Source: Microbacterium sp. (GTDB taxonomy: Bacteria; Actinomycetota; Actinomycetes; Actinomycetales; Microbacteriaceae). From it: 33,380 bases of DNA. The position numbers were made by a program, and so were the translations under genes. The notes below the pieces were generated by a model that saw only the letters and a program-made list of their open reading frames with translations, was not told the DNA's origin and made no database searches. The stretch is from NCBI RefSeq assembly GCF_003248605.1, contig NZ_QFPF01000020.1, forward strand, positions 1 to 33,380, in the 5' to 3' direction. Below are positions 6,252 through 14,741 of this stretch, piece by piece (position 1 is the first letter of the stretch; each line of letters opens with the position of its first letter).

Positions 6252-7406
6252 ATGGGACTCCTCGGCGACAAGCCCCGCACCGTCCGACTCGAGGGATCGC
6301 GCGTCGATCTCGAGGCCAAACGCGCCCCGTGGAGCCTGTGGGCCGACGGATTCGGCCGGCTCTCGATCCGCGCAGTGCAGGTCATCGTCGTGCTGATCGT
6401 GGCGGCGGTGCTCTTCCTCGGCATGCAGCAGATCACCGTCGTGACGATCCCGGTCGTCATCGCACTGATCCTCGCGTCGGCGTTCGCGCCCGTCATGCGC
6501 TGGATGCGCTCGCGCGGTGTGCCCTCACTCCTGGCGACACTGATCACCCTGTTGACGATCGTGGTTCTGCTGGGTCTCGTGGGCTGGCTCATCGTGTGGG
6601 CCGTGCGCAACCAGTGGGACGAGCTGTACGCGCAGGCCGAGGAGGGCGTGCAGCAGGTGATCGACTGGGTCGGCACCCTGCCGTTCGAGATCGATCAGGC
6701 GCAGATCGACGAGTGGATCGCGACCGCGACCGACTTCGTCACGAGCGCCCAGTTCGGCTCCGGCGCGCTCGCCGGCGTCAGCGCCGTCGCCAACTTCATC
6801 ACGGGGTTCGTGCTCCTCGTGGTCGTGCTCTTCTTCTTCCTCAAGGACGGCCCGCAGCTGTGGGAGTTCCTGCTGCGCCCCTTCCGCGGCGAGCACTACG
6901 CCCGCGCGCAGCGCATCGGCGACAAGGCGGTGTCGACCCTCGGCTCGTACATCCGCGGCACCGCCGCGGTCGCCTTCGTGGATGCTGTCGGCATCGGCAT
7001 CGGACTCGCGATCCTCGGCGTGCCGCTGTGGCTGCCCCTGGCCGTGCTCGTGTTCCTGCTCGCGTTCATCCCGATCGTGGGGGCGACGCTCGCGGGCATC
7101 CTCGCCGCGCTCGTCGCGCTCGTCTCGAACGGGCTCGTCAACGCGCTCTTCGTCGTCGGCGTCGTGGTGCTCGTCAACCAGCTCGAGGGAAACTTCCTCC
7201 AGCCGGTGCTCATGGGGCGCACGCTCAAGCTGCACGCCTTCGTCGTGCTGATCGCGCTGACGATCGGCACCGTGCTCGGCGGTGTGCTCGGCGCCGTGCT
7301 GGCCGTGCCGATCACCGCGGTCGTGTGGGGCGTCGTACAGGTCTGGGACGGCCCGAACTCCCCCGCCCGCTGGGCACGACGCAAGCGCAAGGAAGAGATC
7401 GCCTAG
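6252..7406 (+). CDS. AI-2E family transporter (YhhT/TqsA-like membrane permease)
   Basis: 384 residues with about eight membrane segments: two N-terminal helices (VIVVLIVAAVLFLGMQ and VVIALILASAFAPVM), one at LLATLITLLTIVVLLGLVGW, a cytoplasmic/amphipathic middle, then ITGFVLLVVVLFFFLKDGP and a block of C-terminal helices with GIAxxGVPLWLPLAVLVFLLAFIPIVGA and NQLEGNFLQPVLMGRTLKLH. The last motifs are hallmarks of PF01594. The family includes putative autoinducer-2 exporters and sodium/proton antiporters; the substrate here is unknown. The start is set by TAGCGT 6 nt upstream. The DNA ligase gene follows after 28 bp on the same strand and may be cotranscribed. Confidence 0.9.
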   Translation: MGLLGDKPRTVRLEGSRVDLEAKRAPWSLWADGFGRLSIRAVQVIVVLIVAAVLFLGMQQITVVTIPVVIALILASAFAPVMRWMRSRGVPSLLATLITLLTIVVLLGLVGWLIVWAVRNQWDELYAQAEEGVQQVIDWVGTLPFEIDQAQIDEWIATATDFVTSAQFGSGALAGVSAVANFITGFVLLVVVLFFFLKDGPQLWEFLLRPFRGEHYARAQRIGDKAVSTLGSYIRGTAAVAFVDAVGIGIGLAILGVPLWLPLAVLVFLLAFIPIVGATLAGILAALVALVSNGLVNALFVVGVVVLVNQLEGNFLQPVLMGRTLKLHAFVVLIALTIGTVLGGVLGAVLAVPITAVVWGVVQVWDGPNSPARWARRKRKEEIA

Positions 7407-7434
7407 GCCCGACGCCGCCACAGGAGCACGCACC

Positions 7435-8463
7435 ATGCCGCATGAGATCCCCGCACCGATGCTGGCCAAGGCCGTGCCCGAGGTCCCCGACCGCACAGGG
7501 CTGAGCTTCGAACCCAAGTGGGATGGGTTCCGCGTGCTCGTGTCATGGGACGGCGAGAGCGTCGAACTCGGATCCCGCGGGGCGAAACCTCTGACCCGGT
7601 ACTTCCCCGAGCTCGTCGAGGCTCTTCCGCACCTACTCCCCCGCCCCGCGCTGATCGACGGAGAGATCGTCGTCGCGATCGGCGAACCCGGTGCGCAGCG
7701 CCTGGACTGGGAGGCGCTGTCGCAGCGCATCCATCCAGCGGCCTCTCGGGTGCAGCGACTGGCGGCCGAGACCCCCGCGATGATCATCGCCTTCGACCTG
7801 CTCGTCGACGGCGATGAGGATGTCGCGGCGCTGCCCTTCGCCGAGCGCCGCGCACGCCTGGAGTCTCTGCTGGCCGGGGTGCAGCATCCCCTGCACCTGA
7901 CCCGCACGACGACGGATGCCGCCCTCGCCCGCCACTGGCTCGCGGAGTTCGAGGGGGCGGGTCTGGACGGTGTCGTCGCGAAACCGATCGATCAGCCCTA
8001 CGCGCCGGGCAAGCGCACGATGCTCAAGATCAAGCACGCGCGCACGGCCGACGTCGTCGCGATCGGGTACCGCGTGCACAAGAGCGGCCAGGGCGTGGGA
8101 TCGCTGCTGGTCGGCCTCTACGACGACGGTGTGCTGCGCGGCGTCGGCGGGGTCGCGGCGTGGAGCGACAAGCGCCGGCTCGAGCTGGTCGACGAACTCG
8201 CGCCCCTCGTCGAGCGCGACGAGTCCGGCGATGCGGTGACGGGCGAGGGCGACCGGTCGCGCTTCTCGGGGTCGAAGGACGTCTCGTTCGTGCGGCTGCG
8301 TCCCGAGCGCGTGCTCGAGGTGCGCTACGACCAGCTCGAGGGCCGGCGTTTCCGGCACACCGTGCAGTTCGAGCGGTGGCGCCCCGACCGGGATGCTGCA
8401 TCCTGCCGGTTCGACCAGCTCGAGCAGGTGTCGGCCTACGACCTCGGCCGCGTGCTGTACTGA
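7435..8463 (+). CDS. ligC: ATP-dependent DNA ligase, LigC type
   Basis: 342 residues. Motif I with the adenylated lysine is EPKWDGFR (Lys28); DGEIVV is motif III; GLDGVVAKP is motif IV and MLKIKHARTADVV motif V. It has only the nucleotidyltransferase and OB-fold domains, without polymerase or nuclease modules, which matches mycobacterial LigC (about 350 residues) rather than three-domain LigD. It seals nicks using ATP. The ATG at 7435 has an AGGAG ribosome site 8 nt upstream; the upstream gene ends 28 bp away. A LigD-type primase-polymerase lies convergent just downstream. In mycobacteria LigC and Prim-PolC are neighbours and work in base excision repair/gap filling (family knowledge). No Ku gene is seen. 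Confidence 0.9.
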   Translation: MPHEIPAPMLAKAVPEVPDRTGLSFEPKWDGFRVLVSWDGESVELGSRGAKPLTRYFPELVEALPHLLPRPALIDGEIVVAIGEPGAQRLDWEALSQRIHPAASRVQRLAAETPAMIIAFDLLVDGDEDVAALPFAERRARLESLLAGVQHPLHLTRTTTDAALARHWLAEFEGAGLDGVVAKPIDQPYAPGKRTMLKIKHARTADVVAIGYRVHKSGQGVGSLLVGLYDDGVLRGVGGVAAWSDKRRLELVDELAPLVERDESGDAVTGEGDRSRFSGSKDVSFVRLRPERVLEVRYDQLEGRRFRHTVQFERWRPDRDAASCRFDQLEQVSAYDLGRVLY

Positions 8464-8480
8464 CTCCACGGCGACGGGCT

Positions 8481-8570
8481 GCGTCTCGACTCACTGCGCT
8501 CGCTCAACAACCGGGGCTGCGTTTCGACCGCCGGTCGTTGAGCGAGGAGCGCGGCGACGAGACGAAACGC
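8481..8570. repeat. Inverted REP-like pair between convergent genes
   Basis: The right copy CCGGTCGTTGAGCGAG (8531-8546) continues into GACGAGACGAAACGC. The left copy (8481-8514) is its inverted, slightly diverged form: GCGTCTCGAC, then CTCGCTCAACAACCGG. The GTTGAGCGAG...GAAACG string is widespread in Microbacteriaceae intergenic DNA (recollection, not checked). The hairpin lies between the ligC and prim-pol stop codons and probably ends both transcripts. Confidence 0.75.
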
Positions 8571-8577
8571 CCGGCGG

Positions 8578-9603
8578 TCACGCGTCGGGTTTGCGGGCGC
8601 GGCTGGGCTGGACGCGCGGCGGCTCTCCGGGCATCTTCGGGAACTCGGGCGGGAACGGCAGCTCCCCCAGCCCCGCCGCAAGGTCTCGCTCCCACCACTG
8701 GAGCAGGGTGTCGATGCGGCCGGACCGCTCGAGCAGACCCGCCCACGGGTCCCCGCGCTCGGCGAGGCGGGCAGGAATCGACCGGACGGTGAAGGAGGCC
8801 GGATCGACGGCATCCAACTCGTCCCATTCGATCGGGGTCGACACGCTCGCCCCCGCGAGGGCTCGGGGCGAGTAGGCGCCCGCCATCGTGCGGTCGCGGT
8901 TGGCCTGGTTGAAGTCGACGAAGATGCGCTCGCCGCGCTCTTCTTTCCACCACTTCGTCGTCACGCGATCGGGCATGCGGCGCTCGAGCTCGCGGGCCGC
9001 GGCGATCACGGCGTGCCGCACGTCGAGGAACTCGTGGGTGGGCTCGATGGGGCAGAACACGTGCAGACCGCGGTTGCCGCTGGTCTTGACCCAGGGCTCG
9101 AGACCGGCCTCGCGGAGCACCTCGCGCAGGCCGTGCGCAGCCGACACGGCCTGCGCGAAACCCGTGCCCGGCTGCGGGTCGAGGTCGATGCGCAGCTCGA
9201 CCGGGTTGTCGGTGTTCGCCGTCAGCGACGCCCACGGGTGGAAGACGATCGTGTTCATCTGCACCGCCCACAGGGTCGCGGCGGTCTCGGTGAGCACGAG
9301 CTGTGGATGCCGTCGCCCGCTGTTGTAGGTCACCGTCACGGACTCGACGTAGTCGGGCGCCCCCTTGGGCGGGTTCTTCGAGAAGAAGCTCTCGCCGCCG
9401 ACCGCGTCGGGAAACCTCTCGAGCGACACCGGCCGATCGCCGTTGGCCGTGAGGAGGGGACCGGACACGGCGATCATGTACTCGGCGAGCTCGTGCTTGG
9501 TGATGCCCAGTTCGGGCCAGATCACGCGATTGGGGCTCGAAAGCCCGACCTCGCGGTCGCCCGCGGGACCGGGGACGGTCAGGGTGATGCGCTCGGACGC
9601 CAT
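8578..9603 (-). CDS. Stand-alone LigD-type DNA primase-polymerase (Prim-PolC-like)
   Basis: 341 residues, the archaeo-eukaryotic primase fold found as the LigD polymerase domain. Catalytic carboxylates are Asp140 and Asp142 in LRIDLDPQPG and Asp230 in IFVDFNQANRDRTMAGAYS. The His of NRGLHVF (His181) and the SFFSKNPPKGAP motif are also present. It performs templated and template-independent nucleotide (often ribonucleotide) addition at gaps and breaks. It carries no ligase or nuclease domain. The ATG at 9603 is preferred over one 30 nt upstream because TAGGGT (9616-9611) ends 7 nt before it and would otherwise lie within the coding region. It is convergent with ligC, suggesting a shared repair role though not a shared transcript. 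Confidence 0.9.
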   Translation of the reverse strand: MASERITLTVPGPAGDREVGLSSPNRVIWPELGITKHELAEYMIAVSGPLLTANGDRPVSLERFPDAVGGESFFSKNPPKGAPDYVESVTVTYNSGRRHPQLVLTETAATLWAVQMNTIVFHPWASLTANTDNPVELRIDLDPQPGTGFAQAVSAAHGLREVLREAGLEPWVKTSGNRGLHVFCPIEPTHEFLDVRHAVIAAARELERRMPDRVTTKWWKEERGERIFVDFNQANRDRTMAGAYSPRALAGASVSTPIEWDELDAVDPASFTVRSIPARLAERGDPWAGLLERSGRIDTLLQWWERDLAAGLGELPFPPEFPKMPGEPPRVQPSRARKPDA

Positions 9604-9636
9604 GGACTCGACCCTAGGCCCGGGCCCCGGCATCCG

Positions 9637-10842
9637 TCACCCGGTTGCGTCGGCGGAGTCGGTGTGGTCGGGCTCGGGCGCAGCGGCGGGCGCCTCGGGA
9701 GCCGCCGCGGGCGGCTCGGGCAGCGCGAGCACGGGCGCGAGGGTGTCACGGTCGACGATCAACCAGGGCCCGGCGGCATCGACGAGCACGCCGGAGAGTT
9801 CGGGGTGATCGCGCAGCGCCTTGCCTAGCTGCGCCGGCGTGAACGGCATCGGCCGGTCGCCGCGGGCCATCGCCACGATCTCGAGGGGGTGCGAATAGAC
9901 CTCGAGCAACCGACGGCCGTCGGCGGTGCGCGCCTCGGCGATGCCCATGCGCGGAGCCTGCCCGTCGGCGGGGGTGTTCTCGCGCACGGCGACCCAGATC
10001 GGCGTCTCGGAGAGGGTCTGCGCCAGAGACGCGGCGGTCTCGGGCGTGCGTTCGGCGGCGAGCGCGGTCTTCACGCGCAGCTGCGGGTCGGCCTGCGCGA
10101 GCGCCGGTTCGAGCACGGCGCGCGGCAACACCGCGCGCGCCTGCGCGGCGGCGCCGTCGATCAGCAGCCCGGCGTACGGGCCGGCCATCATGTGCCGAAG
10201 AACCGCGAGGGCGGGCTGAGCGACGGCAGACGTGTCGGCCTGGCCGTCGGCCTGCACCGCCGCCTGCAGGGCCTCGCCCGAGCTGTAGACGAGCATGAAC
10301 TGCTCGTCGCCGCGCTTCGCCACCGCCAGTGGGAGCTCTTTGCCCTCCGCCAGCAGGGCGCGGGCATCGCCGCGCACCCGCAGGAAGACGTGGTTCTGCA
10401 GCAGCTGGCGGGCGACGTCGAGCAGTTCGCGGGCGGTCGGCTTCTCGCTGAGGCGGGCGAGAGCGGCGTGCAGCAGCACGTTGTCCTTGAGGCCGGGCAC
10501 GCTCTCGCGGGGCGGAGGCGCCTCGGCGGGACCCTGCACGCGCGAGGCGTTCGGCGGGGCCGTCTCAGCCGACGACATCGTCGCGGGCGACGCCGGAGTG
10601 GTCCTCGCGGGCGTCGCCGCGTCCGCGCGGGCGCGATCCTGCGGCCCCAGGGCACCCACGCCACGGAAGGTCGACAGTGAGATGTTCACCTGAGGTGTGG
10701 GCTCGGCACCCTCATCGGCGACAGCATCCGCCCGCTCTTCCGAACCGCCAGCCGCCGTGTCTTCGGCCGCCGTGTCGTCGGCGGGCGTGTCGTCGGACGT
10801 GGACGCATCCGTCGCCTTCGGGCGACGTGAGAACAGAGCCAT
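9637..10842 (-). CDS. SseB-like protein with acidic N-terminal extension
   Basis: 401 residues. After an acidic, Ala/Asp/Glu-rich, probably disordered N-terminus (about residues 8-50) and a proline/alanine linker to about 115, two SseB-like modules follow. The first is LLQNHVFLRVRGDARALL...KRGDEQFMLVYSSGEALQAAV...PYAGLLIDGAAAQARAVLPR. The second is ETPIWVAVRENT...LLEVYSHPLEIVAMARGDRPMPFTPAQLGKAL...LSGVLVDAAGPWLIVDRDTLAPVLAL. E. coli SseB is linked to serine sensitivity, but the biochemical role is not established. The ATG at 10842 is 6 nt from TAGGCT (10854-10849), so it is leaderless. It lies between pcrA and the primase-polymerase, each with its own promoter. Confidence 0.75.
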   Translation of the reverse strand: MALFSRRPKATDASTSDDTPADDTAAEDTAAGGSEERADAVADEGAEPTPQVNISLSTFRGVGALGPQDRARADAATPARTTPASPATMSSAETAPPNASRVQGPAEAPPPRESVPGLKDNVLLHAALARLSEKPTARELLDVARQLLQNHVFLRVRGDARALLAEGKELPLAVAKRGDEQFMLVYSSGEALQAAVQADGQADTSAVAQPALAVLRHMMAGPYAGLLIDGAAAQARAVLPRAVLEPALAQADPQLRVKTALAAERTPETAASLAQTLSETPIWVAVRENTPADGQAPRMGIAEARTADGRRLLEVYSHPLEIVAMARGDRPMPFTPAQLGKALRDHPELSGVLVDAAGPWLIVDRDTLAPVLALPEPPAAAPEAPAAAPEPDHTDSADATG

Positions 10843-10857
10843 CCTTCCAGCCTAATC

Positions 10858-10896
10858 GCAGGGCCCGAACGATCGGGATGCTGTCGGCGGGCCTGC
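10858..10896. terminator. Possible hairpin terminator after pcrA
   Basis: GCAGGGCCCG (10858-10867) pairs with CGGGCCTGC (10888-10896) with one bulged base, just 8 nt beyond the pcrA stop on the minus strand. No T-tract follows. It slightly precedes the SseB promoter region. Confidence 0.4.
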
Positions 10897-10903
10897 ACGG
10901 ACC

Positions 10904-13405
10904 CTACAGCTTCTCGATGGGCGCGATCTTGATCAGCAGTTTCTTGGGCCCGGCGCTGTCGAATCGCACGTGCGCGACCCGCTTGGCGCCCTCTCCCGTG
11001 ACGGCATCGACACGCCCCTCGCCGAAGTCCTCGTGACGGATGCGGTCGCCCGAGGCGAGCTCGAGGTCACCGTTGTCGCGCACGCGAGCGGGCACGCGGT
11101 TGGGGAATCGATCGATCGAGGAGGCCTTCGGCACGAGGTCGTCGCCGTAGCGGCGGCCCGCCGACGCCCCCTCGGGCAGGGCACGCGCGCCCCAGTTGGA
11201 CGCACCGCCGGACCCCCCGGGGCGCCTGGCGTTGAGCGCGCGCGACTGCATGCCGCCGCGGGAGTTGACATCGCCGGGCGACTGACGCCAGTCGATGAGG
11301 TCGGCGGGGATCTCCTGCAGAAAACGACTGGGCATCGCGACGGTGACCTCGCCGAACTGCGCCCGGGTCATCGCGAGCGAGAGGTGCAGCTTCTTGCGGG
11401 CGCGGGTGATGCCGACGTAGAACAGGCGTCGCTCCTCGGCCGGGCCGCCCGGCTCGTTCGCCGAGATGCGGTGCGGGATCAGATCCTCCTCGACACCCGT
11501 GACGAACACCGCGTCGAACTCGAGCCCCTTCGCGGTGTGCATCGTCATGAGCGAGACCGATCCGGAGGCATCGTCGAGGTCGTCGGCGTCCGAGACGAGC
11601 GCGACCTCGGCGAGGAAGTCGATCACCGTGCCCTCGGGGTTGTTGCGGGCGAACTCCTTGGTCACCGAGATCAGCTCGTCGAGGTTCTCGAGGCGCGCCT
11701 CGTCCTGCGGGTCGCGGCTCGCACGCAGCGCGTCCATGTATCCGCTCTTGTTCAGGAGGATCGCGAGCCCTCCGGCCACCGAGGTCGCCGGCGCCAGCTC
11801 ACCCGAGGGCGGGAGCATGACGGCGGACGCCTCGACCAGCACCGCGTCGAGCTGCGCGACCGCGGCCTGGATCTTGGGCCCGACGCCCAGCGCCGACGCG
11901 TTGGCCAGCGCGTCGCGGAACGTGATGCCCTCATCGGCGGCGTACCGGGCGATCGTCGCCTGCGTGACATCGCCGATGCCGCGTCGCGGCCTGTTCAGGA
12001 TGCGCCGCAGGGCCATCTCGTCGGCGGGGTTGGCGACCGCGATGAGGTAGGCCATCGCGTCCTTGATCTCGGCACGCTCGTAGAACTTGGTGCCGCCCAT
12101 GATCTTGTACGGAAGCGCAGAGCGGATGAAGATCTCTTCGAGCGCGCGCGACTGCGAGTTGGTGCGATAGAACACCGCGATGTCGCCGTAGGCCGTGCCC
12201 CGCCGGTGCAGCGCCTCGATCTCGTCGGCGACGAACTGCGCCTCGTCGTGCTGCGAGTAGCCGGTGAAGCCGATGATCGCGTCGCCCGCACCCACATCGG
12301 TCCAGAGCTTCTTGTCTTTGCGATCGAAGTTGTGGCTGATCACCGCGTTGGCAGCGCTGAGGATGTTCTGCGTCGAGCGGTAGTTCTGTTCGAGCAGCAC
12401 GACCTTGGCGCCCGGGTAGTCGCGTTCGAACTCGCTGATGTTGCGGATGTCGGCCCCGCGGAAGGCGTATATCGACTGGTCGGAGTCGCCGACGACGGTG
12501 AGGGATGCTGCCGCCTGGTCGGGTTCGTCGCGCCGTGCGGCCGGCTCGAAGATCATCATGCCCCCGCCGCCGTCGAACCCCTCGGGCGCGGCGCCGGAAC
12601 CCGGCGCGCGGGTCAGCTCGTGGATGAGGGCGTACTGCGCGTGATTGGTGTCCTGGTACTCGTCGACCAGGATGTGCCGGAATCGACGGCGGTAGGTGTC
12701 GGCGATGGTCGGGAACGCGCGGAAGAGATAGACCGTCTGGGCGATGAGGTCGTCGAAGTCGAACGCGTTGGCCCTGGTGAGCGCGCGCTGGTAGTCGGCG
12801 AAGACCTCGACGAAGACGCGCTCGGCGGGATCGGACATGTTGGCCGTGCGCGCGTACGACTCGGCGTCGGCGAGCTCGTTCTTGAGCTTGGAGATCTTGC
12901 CCTGCACCGCCGCGGGGGTCAGGCCGTAGCGGTCGGCCTCGTGCTCCTTGACCAGGCGCTTGACGAGCGCCCGCGAGTCGCCGGAGTCGTAGATCGTGAA
13001 CGACGCCGTGAAACCGAAGTTCTCGGCCTCGCGCCGCAGGATCCGCACACAGGCGGAGTGGAACGTCGAGATCCACATGCCGCGCGACACGTCGCCGACG
13101 AGGGCGTGCACGCGCTCACGCATCTCGGCCGCGGCCTTGTTGGTGAACGTGATCGCGAGGATCTGGCTCGGCCACGCCTCGCGCCGGCGCAGCAGCAGCG
13201 CGATGCGCCGGGTGAGCACGCTCGTCTTGCCCGACCCCGCTCCGGCCACGATCAGCAGGGCCTCGCCGCGATACTCCACGGCCTCGCGCTGGGGCGGGTT
13301 CAGACCCGCGAGCAGGTCGTCGTCGGGTGGGGATGCTGTCGCACCGGCAGAGTCGCGGGGTCCGCGATCGCTGCCGACGACGAGGGGCGTGGAGGCATCG
13401 GTCAT
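10904..13405 (-). CDS. pcrA: ATP-dependent DNA helicase PcrA/UvrD
   Basis: 833 residues with the full SF1A motif set: motif I AGAGSGKTSVLTRR (about 54-67), Ia TFTNKAAAEMRERV, II VDEYQDTNHAQY, III VVGDSDQSIYAFRGAD, IV EQNYRST, V SLMTMHTAKGLEFDAVFVTG and VI VGITRARKKLHLS. The C-terminal Tudor-like RNA-polymerase-binding module is present: GDRIRHEDFGEGRVDAVTGEG. A short insertion with polyglycine and EPAARRDEPDQAAA lies between motifs II and III. It unwinds DNA 3' to 5' in nucleotide excision repair and replication-conflict removal. The ATG at 13405 follows TACACT (13420-13415) by 9 nt. The N-terminal 30 residues are low-complexity. Confidence 0.96.
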   Translation of the reverse strand: MTDASTPLVVGSDRGPRDSAGATASPPDDDLLAGLNPPQREAVEYRGEALLIVAGAGSGKTSVLTRRIALLLRRREAWPSQILAITFTNKAAAEMRERVHALVGDVSRGMWISTFHSACVRILRREAENFGFTASFTIYDSGDSRALVKRLVKEHEADRYGLTPAAVQGKISKLKNELADAESYARTANMSDPAERVFVEVFADYQRALTRANAFDFDDLIAQTVYLFRAFPTIADTYRRRFRHILVDEYQDTNHAQYALIHELTRAPGSGAAPEGFDGGGGMMIFEPAARRDEPDQAAASLTVVGDSDQSIYAFRGADIRNISEFERDYPGAKVVLLEQNYRSTQNILSAANAVISHNFDRKDKKLWTDVGAGDAIIGFTGYSQHDEAQFVADEIEALHRRGTAYGDIAVFYRTNSQSRALEEIFIRSALPYKIMGGTKFYERAEIKDAMAYLIAVANPADEMALRRILNRPRRGIGDVTQATIARYAADEGITFRDALANASALGVGPKIQAAVAQLDAVLVEASAVMLPPSGELAPATSVAGGLAILLNKSGYMDALRASRDPQDEARLENLDELISVTKEFARNNPEGTVIDFLAEVALVSDADDLDDASGSVSLMTMHTAKGLEFDAVFVTGVEEDLIPHRISANEPGGPAEERRLFYVGITRARKKLHLSLAMTRAQFGEVTVAMPSRFLQEIPADLIDWRQSPGDVNSRGGMQSRALNARRPGGSGGASNWGARALPEGASAGRRYGDDLVPKASSIDRFPNRVPARVRDNGDLELASGDRIRHEDFGEGRVDAVTGEGAKRVAHVRFDSAGPKKLLIKIAPIEKL

Positions 13406-13457
13406 GGCCTGTCAAGTGTAGGCGGGGGCCCCGACATCCGCCCCCGCCCGCGAGCGC

Positions 13458-14333
13458 TCAGCGGAGGGGACGTCCGGCGGTCCGGATGCGGGCGAGCGCG
13501 TCGTCGAGTCCTTCGAGCCGGCGGTCGGCCGTGGCGCGCGCCTCGGCCGCGAGAGCATCGTAGGCAGCGACCGGCTCGCCCGCCCGCGCGGCGCGCGCCC
13601 GCTCGCGTTCGACCCGCTCGGCGAAGATCACGAGGTCGCGGTGGTCGCCGAGCAGATCGTGCACGGCCTCGCCCGCCGCGGCCAGGTCGGCGACGATGTC
13701 GGCGAACAGGGGCGTCGCGGCCCCGATCGCCTCGCCGACGTAACGGAGGCGCCGACCGGCCTTACGCACTTCGTGCAGTCGTTCGACGCTGCCGTCCTGC
13801 CTCTTGGCCGCGCGGCGTACGCGCCGCACCTCCCGACGCAGAATGCGGCGCAGCGCCCGGCGCGCCGACTCCTCTGCACCCTCGAGGACGGGGTCCGCGG
13901 CGAGATCGCGCAGCAGGGCGTCCGCCTCGGCCAGCCGCTCACCCTCCGCGAGCTCAACCAGCCGGGCGTGGAGGCGCTGGTACTGCAGGAGCTCGTCGTC
14001 GACGAGACGGCGCCGGATGCCGTCATCCGCGATCTGCTGCTTCTCGAGCGCCTGCGCCGCGGCATCCGCCCGCACCTCCGCGTCGCGGACGACGCCGAGC
14101 TGGCCGCCCCACTCCGCGAACACCACGCGCACCCGTCGCGCGGCTGCGAGATCGAGCGGCGGTGCGAAAGCCGCCAGCACACTGCGCACACGGCGCACGG
14201 CGGTCCGATGCCGATGCACGCCGTCGGTTTCGTCGGCGAGCGCGGCGCCGCGGGTGTCGACGACGCTCGCGGCGGACGCCCGAACGATCTCGCGCACGAC
14301 ATCGCCGATCGGCGGTCGGGCGTCATCGCTCAC
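13458..14333 (-). CDS. CHAD domain-containing protein
   Basis: 291 residues, all helical and rich in Arg/His. The conserved-histidine signatures are DGVHRHRTAVRRVRSVLAAF near residue 37 and RLHEVRKAGRRLRYVGEAIG near 185, the two halves of a CHAD fold that binds polyphosphate in a basic pore (family knowledge). There is no CYTH/triphosphatase domain in this protein and none next to it. The start is GTG at 14333, 6 nt after TAGGGT (14345-14340), giving a leaderless mRNA. Its stop is 52 bp from the pcrA start on the same strand, but pcrA has its own -10 box. Confidence 0.88.
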   Translation of the reverse strand: MSDDARPPIGDVVREIVRASAASVVDTRGAALADETDGVHRHRTAVRRVRSVLAAFAPPLDLAAARRVRVVFAEWGGQLGVVRDAEVRADAAAQALEKQQIADDGIRRRLVDDELLQYQRLHARLVELAEGERLAEADALLRDLAADPVLEGAEESARRALRRILRREVRRVRRAAKRQDGSVERLHEVRKAGRRLRYVGEAIGAATPLFADIVADLAAAGEAVHDLLGDHRDLVIFAERVERERARAARAGEPVAAYDALAAEARATADRRLEGLDDALARIRTAGRPLR

Positions 14334-14741
14334 GAGCTCACCCTACGTCGCCGACTATCCCGTGCGGCAGATCCCGCGATCGACTCCTGCCGTTGCGCCT
14401 GCGCCGAGATCGAGTGCTGACGACGAATGCACGACGGACGAGGGATGCTGCGCCCCATCCGTCACGCGAGTGCACATCCGTTTCGACGGTCGTGCAGATG
14501 AGCGCAGACGTTGCCAGGTGCCGTGGTCTCGGTGCACGCACGAGGCGGGACGCGTCACGGACCGCCCGCAGTACTCTGCGAGCAGTGCCGCCGGCGCGAC
14601 TTCGGGACCGGCATCACCGTGGGTGTGCAATTTCGGTCGGTCATGATCTGACCCCTTTCCTTTGGCTTCATCCTTCGCCGCGTCACCGCACTCCGGTAGG
14701 GCACTTGGTCCCCCGCCGCCGATCTCGACCCATCGCGAGGA
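14334..14741. other. 408-bp gene-poor spacer between chad and the ABC permease
   Basis: No confident gene. The 14-mer GACTATCCCGTGCG occurs at 14353-14366 and again at 14740-14753, where it covers the end of the ABC permease gene, so the intervening DNA is bracketed by a direct repeat. G+C is visibly lower than in the flanking genes. On the minus strand a 24-29 codon ORF begins MTDRNCTPTVMP at 14643 with a good AAAGGAAAGGGG ribosome site 7 nt upstream; another frame (about 14630-14355) stays open for 91 codons from TTG and ends RTG like the permease. These could be the remnants of a frameshifted small gene or chance. Confidence 0.4.

Noticed and set aside
7435..9603. Complete NHEJ locus
   Set aside because: No Ku gene and no three-domain LigD are in the window, so end joining cannot be claimed.
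13458..14333. CHAD protein as part of a CRISPR or polyphosphate gene cluster
   Set aside because: No ppk, CYTH or cas gene is adjacent; only the single CHAD domain can be supported.
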